64,000 nucleotides of DNA. It comes from RGIG8775 sp045612185 (GTDB lineage Bacteria; Bacillota; Clostridia; Oscillospirales; CAG-272). The stretch spans positions 1-64,000 of the forward strand of contig JAZKYO010000030.1 of the NCBI GenBank assembly GCA_045612185.1, written 5' to 3'. This document shows positions 1 to 6,063 of the stretch, in pieces (the first letter of the stretch is position 1; each line of letters begins with the position of its first letter). The notes under the pieces are model-generated. The model was not told the origin of the DNA. It was given only the letters and a program-made list of their open reading frames with translations, and did no database searches. The position numbers were made by a program, and so were the translations under genes.

Positions 1-2
1 CA

Positions 3-113
3 CGTACAAGAAAACCAGCAAAAACATTACAAGAATACAAATACGAAAACAAACGGTTGAAGATGGAAAATGAACTACTGCGGGATTTTCTCTCGCTCAC
101 AGAAAGGAAGTGA
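3..113 (+). pseudogene. IS3-family OrfA, C-terminal remnant
   Basis: An open frame enters from the left edge and stops at 111-113. It encodes a lysine- and glutamate-rich helix ending LLRDFLSLTERK, typical of the leucine-zipper tail of IS3-family OrfA. Its stop overlaps the GTG start of the following OrfB by 4 bases, the usual IS3 arrangement. Whether the upstream part is intact lies outside the window. Confidence 0.7.
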
Positions 114-427
114 GGACAAGTGTAAAATATATGGTGATCTATAGTCATAAAGATAAATATTCAATCAGCGAAATGTGCCGGTTCTTTGAGATATCGAGAA
201 GTGGTTACTATGACTATGTCAAGAGAATGGATATACCCGCATGGGATCTTCCTCTTGCTGAGAAGATCCGAGAGTGTCAGGAACACAGCCACAGCACTTA
301 TGGCTATCGTAGAGTACATATATGGCTTGAAAGACAAGGAATATATGAAACAAAATACATTTCAGGACTTAAATCGTTAACATCTTATGACAAAAACAAA
401 ATAAAGAATATTTTGCGCCAAAAATAG
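110..427 (+). pseudogene. IS3-family OrfB transposase, truncated after the HTH_21 region
   Basis: The first 80 or so residues match the N-terminus of IS3/IS150 OrfB: the HTH_21 segment (ISEMCRFFEISRSGYYDY) followed by the conserved HSTYGYRRVHIWLERQGI. After residue 80 the similarity ends, and the frame runs through unrelated sequence to a stop at 425-427, inside the terminator of a small RNA on the other strand. The whole DDE catalytic core is missing, so the element cannot transpose by itself. The junction near 350-370 marks a deletion or recombination. The GTG start overlapping the OrfA stop suggests translational coupling or frameshifting in the parent element. Confidence 0.8.
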
Positions 428-626
428 AAAAGCGACGAATCATTACTTCGTCGCACGGTTGACTTCCTATATTCCTAAGAGTTCACCATTCAGCTTACTC
501 ACACCAGCGGTCGTTTTACCGCTTAGATGTCATTACATCAATGTTATTTTAACATATATCTAAGTAAAAGTCAACCCCTTAAAGCTTGTTTTTTCTAAAA
601 AAGCGTACTTCAGATGAATTTTATGT
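424..626 (-). ncRNA. structured small RNA candidate (about 200 nt)
   Basis: Read on the minus strand, this stretch starts just after a perfect promoter (633-661) and ends in an intrinsic terminator: GCGACGAA (minus-strand bases at 454-447) pairs with TTCGTCGC (439-432), followed by TTTTCTATTTTT. Between them a long-range helix GGTTGACTT/AAGTCAACC (568-576 with 457-465) encloses CTTAGAT/ATCTAAG, ATGTTA/TAACAT and a perfect GCGGT/ACCGC hairpin. There is no convincing ORF. Size, closed architecture and clostridial context recall known classes such as the raiA motif, but I cannot confirm a family. A second, closer promoter at 546-574 would give a shorter form lacking the outer helix. Confidence 0.65.
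546..574 (-). promoter_or_regulatory. possible internal promoter
   Basis: TTGACT (569-574), a 17-base spacer and TAAAAT (546-551) on the minus strand. The -35 overlaps the 5' arm of the long helix of the structured RNA, so either it is a second promoter or the match is a by-product of the RNA sequence. Confidence 0.35.
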
Positions 627-632
627 TTTGGC

Positions 633-661
633 ATTATAGCACATCAAAAGACAGTTGTCAA
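633..661 (-). promoter_or_regulatory. consensus promoter for the structured RNA
   Basis: On the minus strand there is TTGACA (656-661), a 17-base spacer and TATAAT (633-638), a perfect sigma-A promoter. It fires leftward into the structured RNA. Confidence 0.8.
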
Positions 662-733
662 GTTTTACCAAACCGCCAACAAAAGTGGTTAGGGGATGGC
701 GTGGAGGTTATAATATAACACCTCTGACGGCTC

Positions 734-762
734 TTGACAAATCCGAGCTTTTGTGATATAAT
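734..762 (+). promoter_or_regulatory. consensus promoter facing a micro-ORF pair
   Basis: TTGACA (734-739), a 17-base spacer and TATAAT (757-762). Its transcript would begin near 769, pass a GAAGGTGGGG ribosome site and a 15-codon ORF (790-837), and run antisense to the 29-residue ORF at 786-875. The first plausible stop signal downstream is the hairpin at 1038-1072. Confidence 0.7.
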
Positions 763-785
763 CACATCAGCTCAGAAGGTGGGGA

Positions 786-875
786 TTAGATGACGGATGT
801 CATCATAACGATTAAGTCAATAATTATGTGCGAATAAGAATTAACGAAATCGTATATTCTAAAGAGAATAGTCAT
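786..875 (-). CDS. 29-residue micro-ORF, possible type I toxin-like peptide
   Basis: An ATG at 875 follows a strong AAAGGTGGTG ribosome site by 5 bases and opens a 29-codon frame beginning MTILFRIYDF and ending IVMMTSVI. The peptide is partly hydrophobic, with isoleucine-rich segments. Upstream (909-937, minus) is TTGACA with a poor -10 (TATTTC). This upstream region is visibly homologous, in inverted orientation, to the perfect promoter at 734-762. The plus-strand transcript would be fully complementary to this ORF, the geometry of a type I toxin-antitoxin pair. I do not recognise the peptide, and the toxin idea rests on layout only. Confidence 0.35.
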   Translation of the reverse strand: MTILFRIYDFVNSYSHIIIDLIVMMTSVI

Positions 876-1037
876 ATAATCACCACCTTTCGAGCAAATT
901 TAATATCGGAAATATCACGAAAGATTGAATTTGTCAAGAGTAGGGCACAATAGGCGGTTTGTGCAAAACGTCAATCATAAGCCCTTTTATGGGGGAAGAT
1001 CCTGCTTGCAGCACAATGCAAAAATATACAAAATGCA

Positions 1038-1072
1038 CAAAAAAGCCCGCGGAATTTTCCGCGAGCTTTTTT
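1038..1072. terminator. bidirectional intrinsic terminator
   Basis: An AAAAGCCCGCGG stem pairs with CCGCGAGCTTTTTT around an AATTTT loop, with A and T runs on both sides. It can stop the plus-strand transcript from 769 and the minus-strand peptide genes. Confidence 0.8.
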
Positions 1073-1084
1073 ATACCTTGGTTA

Positions 1085-1150
1085 TTAGTTTTTTATGTAT
1101 TTGATATCATCGTCAGTCAGACCGATTAAATCTTCTTCACCTACATGATT
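1085..1150 (-). pseudogene. relic of a small peptide gene without start codon
   Basis: An open minus-strand frame reads NHVGEEDLIGLTDDDIKYIKN and stops just before the terminator at 1038-1072. It has no ATG, GTG or TTG in frame. The motif IGLTDDDIKYI resembles IGWSDTQIVELL in the 51-residue peptide encoded at 1437-1592, so this may be the tail of a decayed paralogue that followed the 47-residue gene. Confidence 0.4.
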
Positions 1151-1160
1151 TATTCCTTCC

Positions 1161-1304
1161 TTATCTTCCGTATTTGTCGCGCCCCTGACCGCTGTAGTCT
1201 ACAAGACCAAGGTCAACGACTTCGTTCTTTGCTTCTCTGGTTAACGCAAATATAAAAGCAATATTCTTCCAGAGAGCCTTTAAAAATTTCTTTAAACGTT
1301 TCAT
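1161..1304 (-). CDS. 47-residue basic peptide of unknown function
   Basis: The frame starts with ATG at 1304, 4 bases after a GGGGG ribosome site. The N-terminus MKRLKKFLKALWKNIAFIF is cationic and amphipathic with a short hydrophobic stretch; the C-terminus is hydrophilic and ends in DYSGQGRDKYGR. It has no cysteine, so it does not look like an AgrD thiolactone precursor. It lies downstream, on the same strand, of the 51-residue gene, and the leader between the two is overlapped by a plus-strand small RNA (1351-1438). The ribosome site overlaps the -35 of that RNA's promoter. I do not recognise the family; a membrane-active or regulatory peptide is possible. Confidence 0.6.
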   Translation of the reverse strand: MKRLKKFLKALWKNIAFIFALTREAKNEVVDLGLVDYSGQGRDKYGR

Positions 1305-1315
1305 AAAATACCCCC

Positions 1316-1344
1316 TTGACAATTCCCGCCTTTTGTACTATAAT
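1316..1344 (+). promoter_or_regulatory. consensus promoter of the antisense-oriented small RNA
   Basis: TTGACA (1316-1321), 17 bases, TATAAT (1339-1344): a perfect match pointing right, immediately upstream of the start region of the 47-residue gene on the other strand. Confidence 0.85.
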
Positions 1345-1350
1345 AGAGGC

Positions 1351-1438
1351 GGTGAGGGGCGGCGGAAGTTCCCCTCGACCTCTATTGAGTTAGCTGTTCG
1401 GTGGTGTGGTAGCCTTTAGCCGAACGGCTTTCTTTTTT
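1351..1438 (+). ncRNA. about 90-nt small RNA, antisense to the peptide-gene leader
   Basis: Between the perfect promoter (1316-1344) and a strong terminator lies a short GC-rich stretch without an ORF. It folds into a 5' hairpin (GAGGGG with CCCCTC) and the terminator hairpin. It occupies the gap between two minus-strand peptide genes, so any mRNA from the promoter at 1616-1644 that reaches the 47-residue gene would carry its full complement. This is the arrangement of counter-transcribed RNAs in plasmid copy control and type I toxin systems. Confidence 0.7.
1392..1438 (+). terminator. intrinsic terminator of the small RNA
   Basis: The stem AGCTGTTCGG (1392-1401) pairs with CCGAACGGCT (1420-1429) and is followed by TTTCTTTTTT. 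Confidence 0.85.
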
Positions 1439-1592
1439 ACTTCTTGGCTATGTATTCAAGAAGCTCGACAATCTGAGTGTCAGACCAACCGATGGATTTT
1501 AAATATTCCATTAATCGTTCTAAAGTCTTATCGCTCATCATTTCGGCATCATCTCCCGACTTTGATGTAAATTTCTCTAATCCTTCCGCCAT
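1437..1592 (-). CDS. 51-residue acidic peptide of unknown function
   Basis: The ATG at 1592 follows an ideal AGGAGGTGATATA ribosome site and a perfect promoter (1616-1644). The product is hydrophilic; its second half (LKSIGWSDTQIVELLEYIAK) looks like a helix-turn-helix or paired-helix segment. It is divergent from the ribbon-helix-helix gene at 1753, and its promoter spacer contains a copy of the shared operator. That predicts joint repression with the repressor gene. I do not recognise the family. Confidence 0.65.
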   Translation of the reverse strand: MAEGLEKFTSKSGDDAEMMSDKTLERLMEYLKSIGWSDTQIVELLEYIAKK

Positions 1593-1615
1593 TATATCAC
1601 CTCCTTACATTATAT

Positions 1616-1644
1616 ATTATATCATACTTTAGCAAGTATGTCAA
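1616..1644 (-). promoter_or_regulatory. promoter of the 51-residue peptide gene with operator in the spacer
   Basis: TTGACA (1639-1644), 17 bases, TATAAT (1616-1621) on the minus strand. The spacer is almost entirely the palindrome ATACTTTAGCAAGTAT (1624-1639), so a bound repressor would block the polymerase. Confidence 0.85.
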
Positions 1645-1716
1645 TGCTTTTAAGCGTGAAATGTTGCACAAACTTGCACAAGTATTTTTGTATATGTTGT
1701 ATACTTTACAAAGTAT
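1624..1716. promoter_or_regulatory. three copies of a 16-bp operator ATACTT-N4-AAGTAT
   Basis: Copies lie at 1624-1639 (spacer TAGC), 1670-1685 (first arm AAACTT, spacer GCAC) and 1701-1716 (spacer TACA). The first sits in the promoter of the leftward peptide gene and the third overlaps the -35 of the rightward repressor gene. Short inverted repeats of this kind are the usual targets of ribbon-helix-helix proteins, and such a protein is encoded at 1753, so autoregulation is the natural reading. Confidence 0.7.
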
Positions 1717-1733
1717 GCTTTTTGTGGTATAAT
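1705..1733 (+). promoter_or_regulatory. promoter of the ribbon-helix-helix gene
   Basis: TTTACA (1705-1710), 17 bases, TATAAT (1728-1733). The -35 lies inside the operator copy at 1701-1716. Confidence 0.75.
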
Positions 1734-1752
1734 AGTTTGCGAGGTGATAAAA

Positions 1753-1944
1753 ATGGGAAAAACATCTGCGGCGGTAAAGAACCGCTATAATTCAAAAGCT
1801 TATGACCGTATTACTATAGTTGTTAAAAAAGGCACAAAAGAGCAAATTAAAGCGCACGCCGAGAAGCACGACGGCGGCAGCGTAAACGCATTTATACAAC
1901 GCGCTATCGCTGAAACAATGAAACGCGACAACGGCGAAAGCTGA
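1753..1944 (+). CDS. ribbon-helix-helix (Arc/CopG-type) repressor
   Basis: The product is a 63-residue basic protein. The stretch YDRITIVVKKGTKEQIKAHA has the alternating pattern of the DNA-contacting beta strand followed by helix 1, and GSVNAFIQRAIAETM forms helix 2, as in Arc, CopG and related repressors from clostridial mobile elements. I chose ATG 1753 because GAGGTG at 1741-1746 then serves as ribosome site; an upstream GTG at 1744 would leave none. Three palindromes upstream are its probable operators. It likely represses itself and the divergent 51-residue gene. Confidence 0.8.
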   Translation: MGKTSAAVKNRYNSKAYDRITIVVKKGTKEQIKAHAEKHDGGSVNAFIQRAIAETMKRDNGES

Positions 1945-2260
1945 CCGAGTGCCCTCGCGCCCATCAGGACCCGTCCCGGCGTTCCCGGCGTTCCCCCTCT
2001 TACGCTCCGCAGAGCGTGTTAACCGCGCGGAACGCGCGCCGTGCTCAGTTCCTCAACCGCTGAACCAAAGAACCGAGCACCAAAGGTGCAACAATCGCAC
2101 AGCAAAAACGACCGCCCTGAACGCCCAAAAGGGGGAGTTAGGGGGGCACAATCAAATTAAACACTTAAATATAATAAAAAATGGGGGTGAGAAGGGGGAT
2201 TTTTCTCCCTTCTACCTCCCACGCTCAACTTCCGAAATAGCAATACTCGGAATAAGAAAT
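1945..2260. other. GC-rich non-coding stretch of the mobile remnant
   Basis: About 300 bases without a credible gene, clearly richer in G and C than the flanks. It holds a tandem 9-bp repeat CCCGGCGTT (1975-1983, 1984-1992) and small hairpins CGCTC/GAGCG (2003-2016) and GCGCG/CGCGC (2025-2037). Such stretches occur near transfer or replication origins of plasmids and integrative elements, but nothing here proves that role. Confidence 0.35.
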
Positions 2261-2298
2261 AAAAAAAGCTACGTACGTATATACGCACGTAGCTTTTT
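2261..2298. terminator. bidirectional terminator-like palindrome
   Basis: AAAAGCTACGT (2264-2274) and ACGTAGCTTTT flank a short loop, with A and T runs at either end. It sits before the IS30 transposase and could insulate it from outside transcription. Confidence 0.7.
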
Positions 2299-2309
2299 GC
2301 TCCCTATAA

Positions 2310-2392
2310 GGAGTCGTCTCTTTGCGAGGGTTAAGGAAATAGGCGGAGGCGAGGCTCGCCCGCCCCGCCTTCCGACCTCGCAAAGAGACTCC
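2310..2392. repeat. long inverted repeat next to the IS30 transposase start
   Basis: GGAGTCGTCTCTTTGCGAGG (2310-2329) is complementary, apart from a 3-base bulge, to CCTCGCAAAGAGACTCC (2376-2392). The loop carries a further GC-rich hairpin. The right arm ends 3 bases before the ATG at 2396. In RNA it could hide the start region from ribosomes entering from outside; alternatively it is the target hairpin into which the element inserted. Confidence 0.65.
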
Positions 2393-2395
2393 AAA

Positions 2396-3456
2396 ATGAC
2401 GAAAGCGAGGTATAAAAATACCATGAGCGGAAAAGAATTGACTTATGCTGATAGATTAACGATAGAAACCCTTTATAACACAGGCTCAAAAATCAAGGAT
2501 ATAGCAAAGTATCTTAAGGTCAGCTTGCCGACTGTGTATAGAGAAATAGCCAGAGGAAAGTACCTTCATAAAAATCACGATTGGACTTATACCGAAAAAT
2601 ACAGCGCAGATAAATCTCAACAAGTACATGATTTTTATATTACCTCAAGAGGTAAAAATCTAAAGCTCGGTAACGATTACGAATTTGTTAAATACCTCTC
2701 TAAAATGATTAATACTCCCCTCAAGCTATTATCGCGGATATAAAACCACGTAACCTTACCCTTAAAACCAAAGTATCTTATAAAACTATCTACCGATACG
2801 TTGAAGCCGGTCTCGTCCCTAAAGTTACTTCCAAGGATTTGCCATTCAGAGGAGAACGAAAAAAGCAAAAGCTTAAAGAAGAACTTGCTCCTGTTCCTGA
2901 AGGTAAACGTTCTATCGAAACGCGCCCCGATTTCATCAATAGCCGCGCTCTCTTCGGTCATTGGAAAATGGATACCGTTATAGGCAAACGCGAAAAAGGA
3001 CAGCCCCTTATCGTTTTAACCGAGAGAAAAAACCGATTTGAACTTGTATTCCGCGCAAAGGATAAATCTGTAAAATCAACAGTTAGGATTCTCAACCGCC
3101 TTGAAAGAAAATTCGGTAAACACTTTAAAACGCTTTTCAAAACTATAACAGTCGATAACGGCGTTGAATTTAATAATTTCAAGCTCCTTGAAAAATCAAT
3201 ATTCAGAGGAAAGCGGACAACAATATATTATTGTCCCCCCTTCGCAAGCTGTGAGAGAGGCTCCAACGAGAAACAAAACCAAATGCTTCGCAGATGGATT
3301 GTAAAATCAACAAAAATCGAAGAATATACCGATAAGCAAATCAAAGAAGCGGAAACATGGTTGAATAATTACCCAAGACCCATGTTTAATTTCAAGACCG
3401 CCCAAGCCTTATTTGACAAAGAACTCGAAGCCCTCAACCTCAAATGGGAATACTAA
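2396..3456 (+). pseudogene. IS30-family transposase, broken by a frameshift
   Basis: The first frame (ATG 2396, or 2423) has the IS30 helix-turn-helix region: LTYADRLTIETLYNTGSKIK, then DIAKYLKVSLPTVYREIARG. Near 2710-2720 the reading frame must change; after it the text continues SPQAIIADIKPRNL and runs to a stop at 3454-3456. The second part keeps the catalytic core: FGHWKMDTVIG (first Asp), TVDNGVEF (second Asp) and FASCERGSNEKQNQ (Glu). IS30 transposases normally come from one ORF, so this looks like a recent inactivating indel rather than programmed frameshifting. I could not identify terminal inverted repeats. Confidence 0.85.
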
Positions 3457-3500
3457 TCAAAAAAATTTTTTAAAGAAATTTTTACAACTGACTTGACAAA

Positions 3501-3704
3501 TTACAAAATAATCAAAGTTTTTTCCACAAACTCTTCAAAAGCTTTACACTTGACGAGCTTCTTGGTTCCCACGTAAAGTACGAAATGACAGTTGGGTTTG
3601 CGAAGCATGCTGTCAAGTTTATTGATACCAATATTGCTGAGCCCTGCCGCTTCACGAATCGTTAAGGTTACTTTATCTTTAATTTCCACTCTGGGTTCAG
3701 TCAT
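3501..3704 (-). CDS. xis: orphan excisionase, Tn916/Tn1545 Xis type
   Basis: The product is 67 residues, the size of Tn916-family Xis. It has the winged-helix pattern TLTIREAAGLSNIGINKLDS, then a basic, hydrophobic-rich wing and FEEFVEKTL at the end. Xis proteins bend DNA at the ends of integrative elements and direct the integrase to excision. The ATG at 3704 follows a GGGGGAGATT ribosome site. In such elements the tyrosine integrase gene lies directly downstream; here that place (left of 3500) is taken by the IS30 copy and no integrase is present. It is therefore probably the last trace of an integrative element. Confidence 0.75.
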   Translation of the reverse strand: MTEPRVEIKDKVTLTIREAAGLSNIGINKLDSMLRKPNCHFVLYVGTKKLVKCKAFEEFVEKTLIIL

Positions 3705-3778
3705 AATCTCCCCCTCTTTTTCCCATTAAAATAATATTGAAGATATGTTAAATAATTCACCTCATGCTGAAGTAACAT

Positions 3779-3829
3779 AAAAATCCCCCGCAGGAGCAAT
3801 TCAAAGAACCGCGCCTTTAGGGGATTTTT
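3779..3829. terminator. terminator at the end of the surface-protein operon
   Basis: AAAAATCCCC (3779-3788) pairs with GGGGATTTTT (3820-3829). It works in both directions and closes the leftward operon 11073-3888. Confidence 0.6.
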
Positions 3830-3887
3830 ATGAAAAACACGATTTATTGTGATTTTATGGCTATACAAAGCTCATATCAAAACAAAA

Positions 3888-6050
3888 TCATTCTGCTGTA
3901 AAGCTGTATGCAGCTCCTTTGGCAATCACCTTATTAACATCATCAAGAGCTTTGATTTTTCCGCCTTCAACAACGAAAGTATATTTGCTTCCCGCGGTAA
4001 GAGCCTTTCTGGGCGTGAAGTACCAACGGCTTCCGCCCTCTGCGGGAGTGAGCTTACCGTCAACCTTATTTCCGTTTGCGTCAAGCAGATACACAGCTCC
4101 GCCTCGTACCGAGCTTGCGGTTACAGGTGCCAGGAACTGAACAAATATCTCGTTGCCAAGGTTAAGCGTTGCCGAAGCAAGTGCGTTACCCGAAAGGGTT
4201 CTGGGGTTGATTTTTATGTCTCCCACAAGGCGACCTTCTATCTCACCTACCACCTTATCCATTACGTTAAGCGGAACTGTGCTTCCGTCCTTTGCCATAA
4301 CGTAAGGCTTTGTAACGCTTTGAGTTTTGTCATCACCAAACGCAGCGTCAACAACCTCTTTGGCAACTATTGAGGAGTAAAGTATTCTGTTGTCCTCGCC
4401 GTCTCTCAGGTTATAGAGAAGAATGTCGGTAAATGCCACACGTCGGTCATAGTTATAATAGCTATCTATCATATATGGGAAAACGTGACCCAACTCAAGC
4501 ATGGGAAGACCTATGTAATTAACGTTATAATCCTCGTATGAATAGTGCTCATCGTCCCAATAGCCCCAGCTGTTGTACTGGTCAAAAAGACCGCAGGCTA
4601 TTATCATATCCGAAATACCGTCGCTTGACACCATATTTCTGTAGCTGTTACCCATACCGTCTCCCATGGAGCTGTAAACTATATCAACTCCGGAAGGAAT
4701 GGGCGTACCGTCTTCATATGCAAGGAAAGGCTGTTCACCGTAGTGATCGTTTCTCTTAAAACTCTTGTATTTAGTATAAACGTCAGAGAGATAGCCCTGA
4801 TTTTCACGGACAACATTTCCACTGCTGTCCTTTGCCACTCCAATAGAAGTATACCACATTTTATCGCTGAAGGTGTTCCAATCATCGAGATTTTCGGGAT
4901 GCGGATTACTGAGACATGATACAAGCGAGGACTTGGAGTGTCCTTGCGCCGAATAGTTTTCTTTACTGTATCCATACGTATCAGCATAATAACGAGCGCA
5001 ACGCACCGCCGCGGCATGGGTATCAACAGCCATAAAATGGTGAAGTCCGTACCAAAGCGAGTTGTAGCCGTAATCATAGACCATGGGAATAAAGCAATAG
5101 TCGTACATTACGACAGTTGTTCCGCGAAGAAGCGGTGACGTATCAACGGGGCGCACCGTCGCATTGTTTATACGCTCGGGGCCCGAACCCGCTATCATTA
5201 CCACCTCGGAATCTTTGCGGTTAACAGGGTAAACTATATCCATTCCCAAACGAAGCTCCACTGTCTCTCCGTTGGGCTGGACTACGTCGTAAATGGTTTC
5301 CGCATTTTCTCGGTACTCAGCGGGAACTGAATTATATTTAACGTAGCCGGATTCATTATACAAAAAGTCTCCGATTTTTCCGTTAAATACGTCGATAATG
5401 AAATCGTGTGCACCGCGCACCGAATCAAGCGCAAGGTCATAATACATTACATCCTTTGCAACCGAATATCCTTCGGGAAGGAAAAACACCTGTCCCTTGG
5501 AATGAGGAAGCCCTGCGGTATACGCATTACCCGCGCTGTACGAGCCCCACATCAATCCGCGAAGCTTCTGGACGGTCCACATACAATCAACCTCTGTAAT
5601 AGGAAGACCTCCAAAATCCGCGACGACAACAATATATCCCATTTTGAGAAGATTGGTAATTATATCCGCATTCTCCTCATCGCTAAGAGGATACACATCC
5701 TCAAGGTCTATACCTATTCCATAGAGTGCTACCGGTGTGCCACCGTTTGCATCGTTGAATCCGTTTGAAGTGTTTGGTCCTTCGGTATTATCAGTCATAG
5801 AAAGCACTGTACAGGTAACCGGAACCTTGCCCTCCCAAACAACGTAAGTGGAATTATAAGCCGTTTCACTTACCAACCAATCATTTCCACTGTAACAATC
5901 TTTTACGTAATCATCAAGGCTTCCGTCAAGAAGAGTATACCCGCTTCCGTAATTAACCTGTGTTAATTCGTTTGAAGCAGCTGTCATAAGCGGAATTGCG
6001 GTTATCAAAAGAAGAACGGCGACAGTAAAACAAATTATTTTCTTTTTCAT
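3888..6050 (-). CDS. secreted alpha/beta-hydrolase (esterase-like) with C-terminal Ig-like domain
   Basis: The start at 6050 follows AAGGAGG by 8 bases and gives a 720-residue protein with a clear signal peptide. Comparison with the N-terminal third of the protein at 11912-20851 shows the same fold and likely triad: nucleophile elbow GHSKS near residue 371, Asp in CGLFDQY near 488 and His in ELGHVFP near 520. The elbow is GxSxS instead of the usual GxSxG. The last 100 residues look like a bacterial Ig-like (Big_5) domain (FVQFLAPVTASSVRGGAVYL). It is last in an operon with the DUF6273 lipoprotein and the jelly-roll protein. A deacylating role on an extracellular polysaccharide is inferred; the substrate is unknown. 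Confidence 0.7.
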   Translation of the reverse strand: MKKKIICFTVAVLLLITAIPLMTAASNELTQVNYGSGYTLLDGSLDDYVKDCYSGNDWLVSETAYNSTYVVWEGKVPVTCTVLSMTDNTEGPNTSNGFNDANGGTPVALYGIGIDLEDVYPLSDEENADIITNLLKMGYIVVVADFGGLPITEVDCMWTVQKLRGLMWGSYSAGNAYTAGLPHSKGQVFFLPEGYSVAKDVMYYDLALDSVRGAHDFIIDVFNGKIGDFLYNESGYVKYNSVPAEYRENAETIYDVVQPNGETVELRLGMDIVYPVNRKDSEVVMIAGSGPERINNATVRPVDTSPLLRGTTVVMYDYCFIPMVYDYGYNSLWYGLHHFMAVDTHAAAVRCARYYADTYGYSKENYSAQGHSKSSLVSCLSNPHPENLDDWNTFSDKMWYTSIGVAKDSSGNVVRENQGYLSDVYTKYKSFKRNDHYGEQPFLAYEDGTPIPSGVDIVYSSMGDGMGNSYRNMVSSDGISDMIIACGLFDQYNSWGYWDDEHYSYEDYNVNYIGLPMLELGHVFPYMIDSYYNYDRRVAFTDILLYNLRDGEDNRILYSSIVAKEVVDAAFGDDKTQSVTKPYVMAKDGSTVPLNVMDKVVGEIEGRLVGDIKINPRTLSGNALASATLNLGNEIFVQFLAPVTASSVRGGAVYLLDANGNKVDGKLTPAEGGSRWYFTPRKALTAGSKYTFVVEGGKIKALDDVNKVIAKGAAYSFTAE

Positions 6051-6063
6051 CGTCATACCCTCC

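Noticed and set aside
1161..1304. AgrD-type autoinducer precursor
   Set aside because: The small size and amphipathic N-terminus fit, but there is no cysteine or typical thiolactone core and no agrB or agrC-like gene nearby.
1949..2395. N-terminal extension of the IS30 transposase frame back to 1949
   Set aside because: This part is proline- and arginine-rich translation of GC-rich non-coding DNA and crosses a terminator and a large hairpin; the helix-turn-helix region starts after 2396.
2700..2745. Programmed frameshift in the IS30 transposase
   Set aside because: IS30 transposases come from a single ORF and I see no convincing slippery A-run with a stimulatory stem here; a plain indel is more likely.
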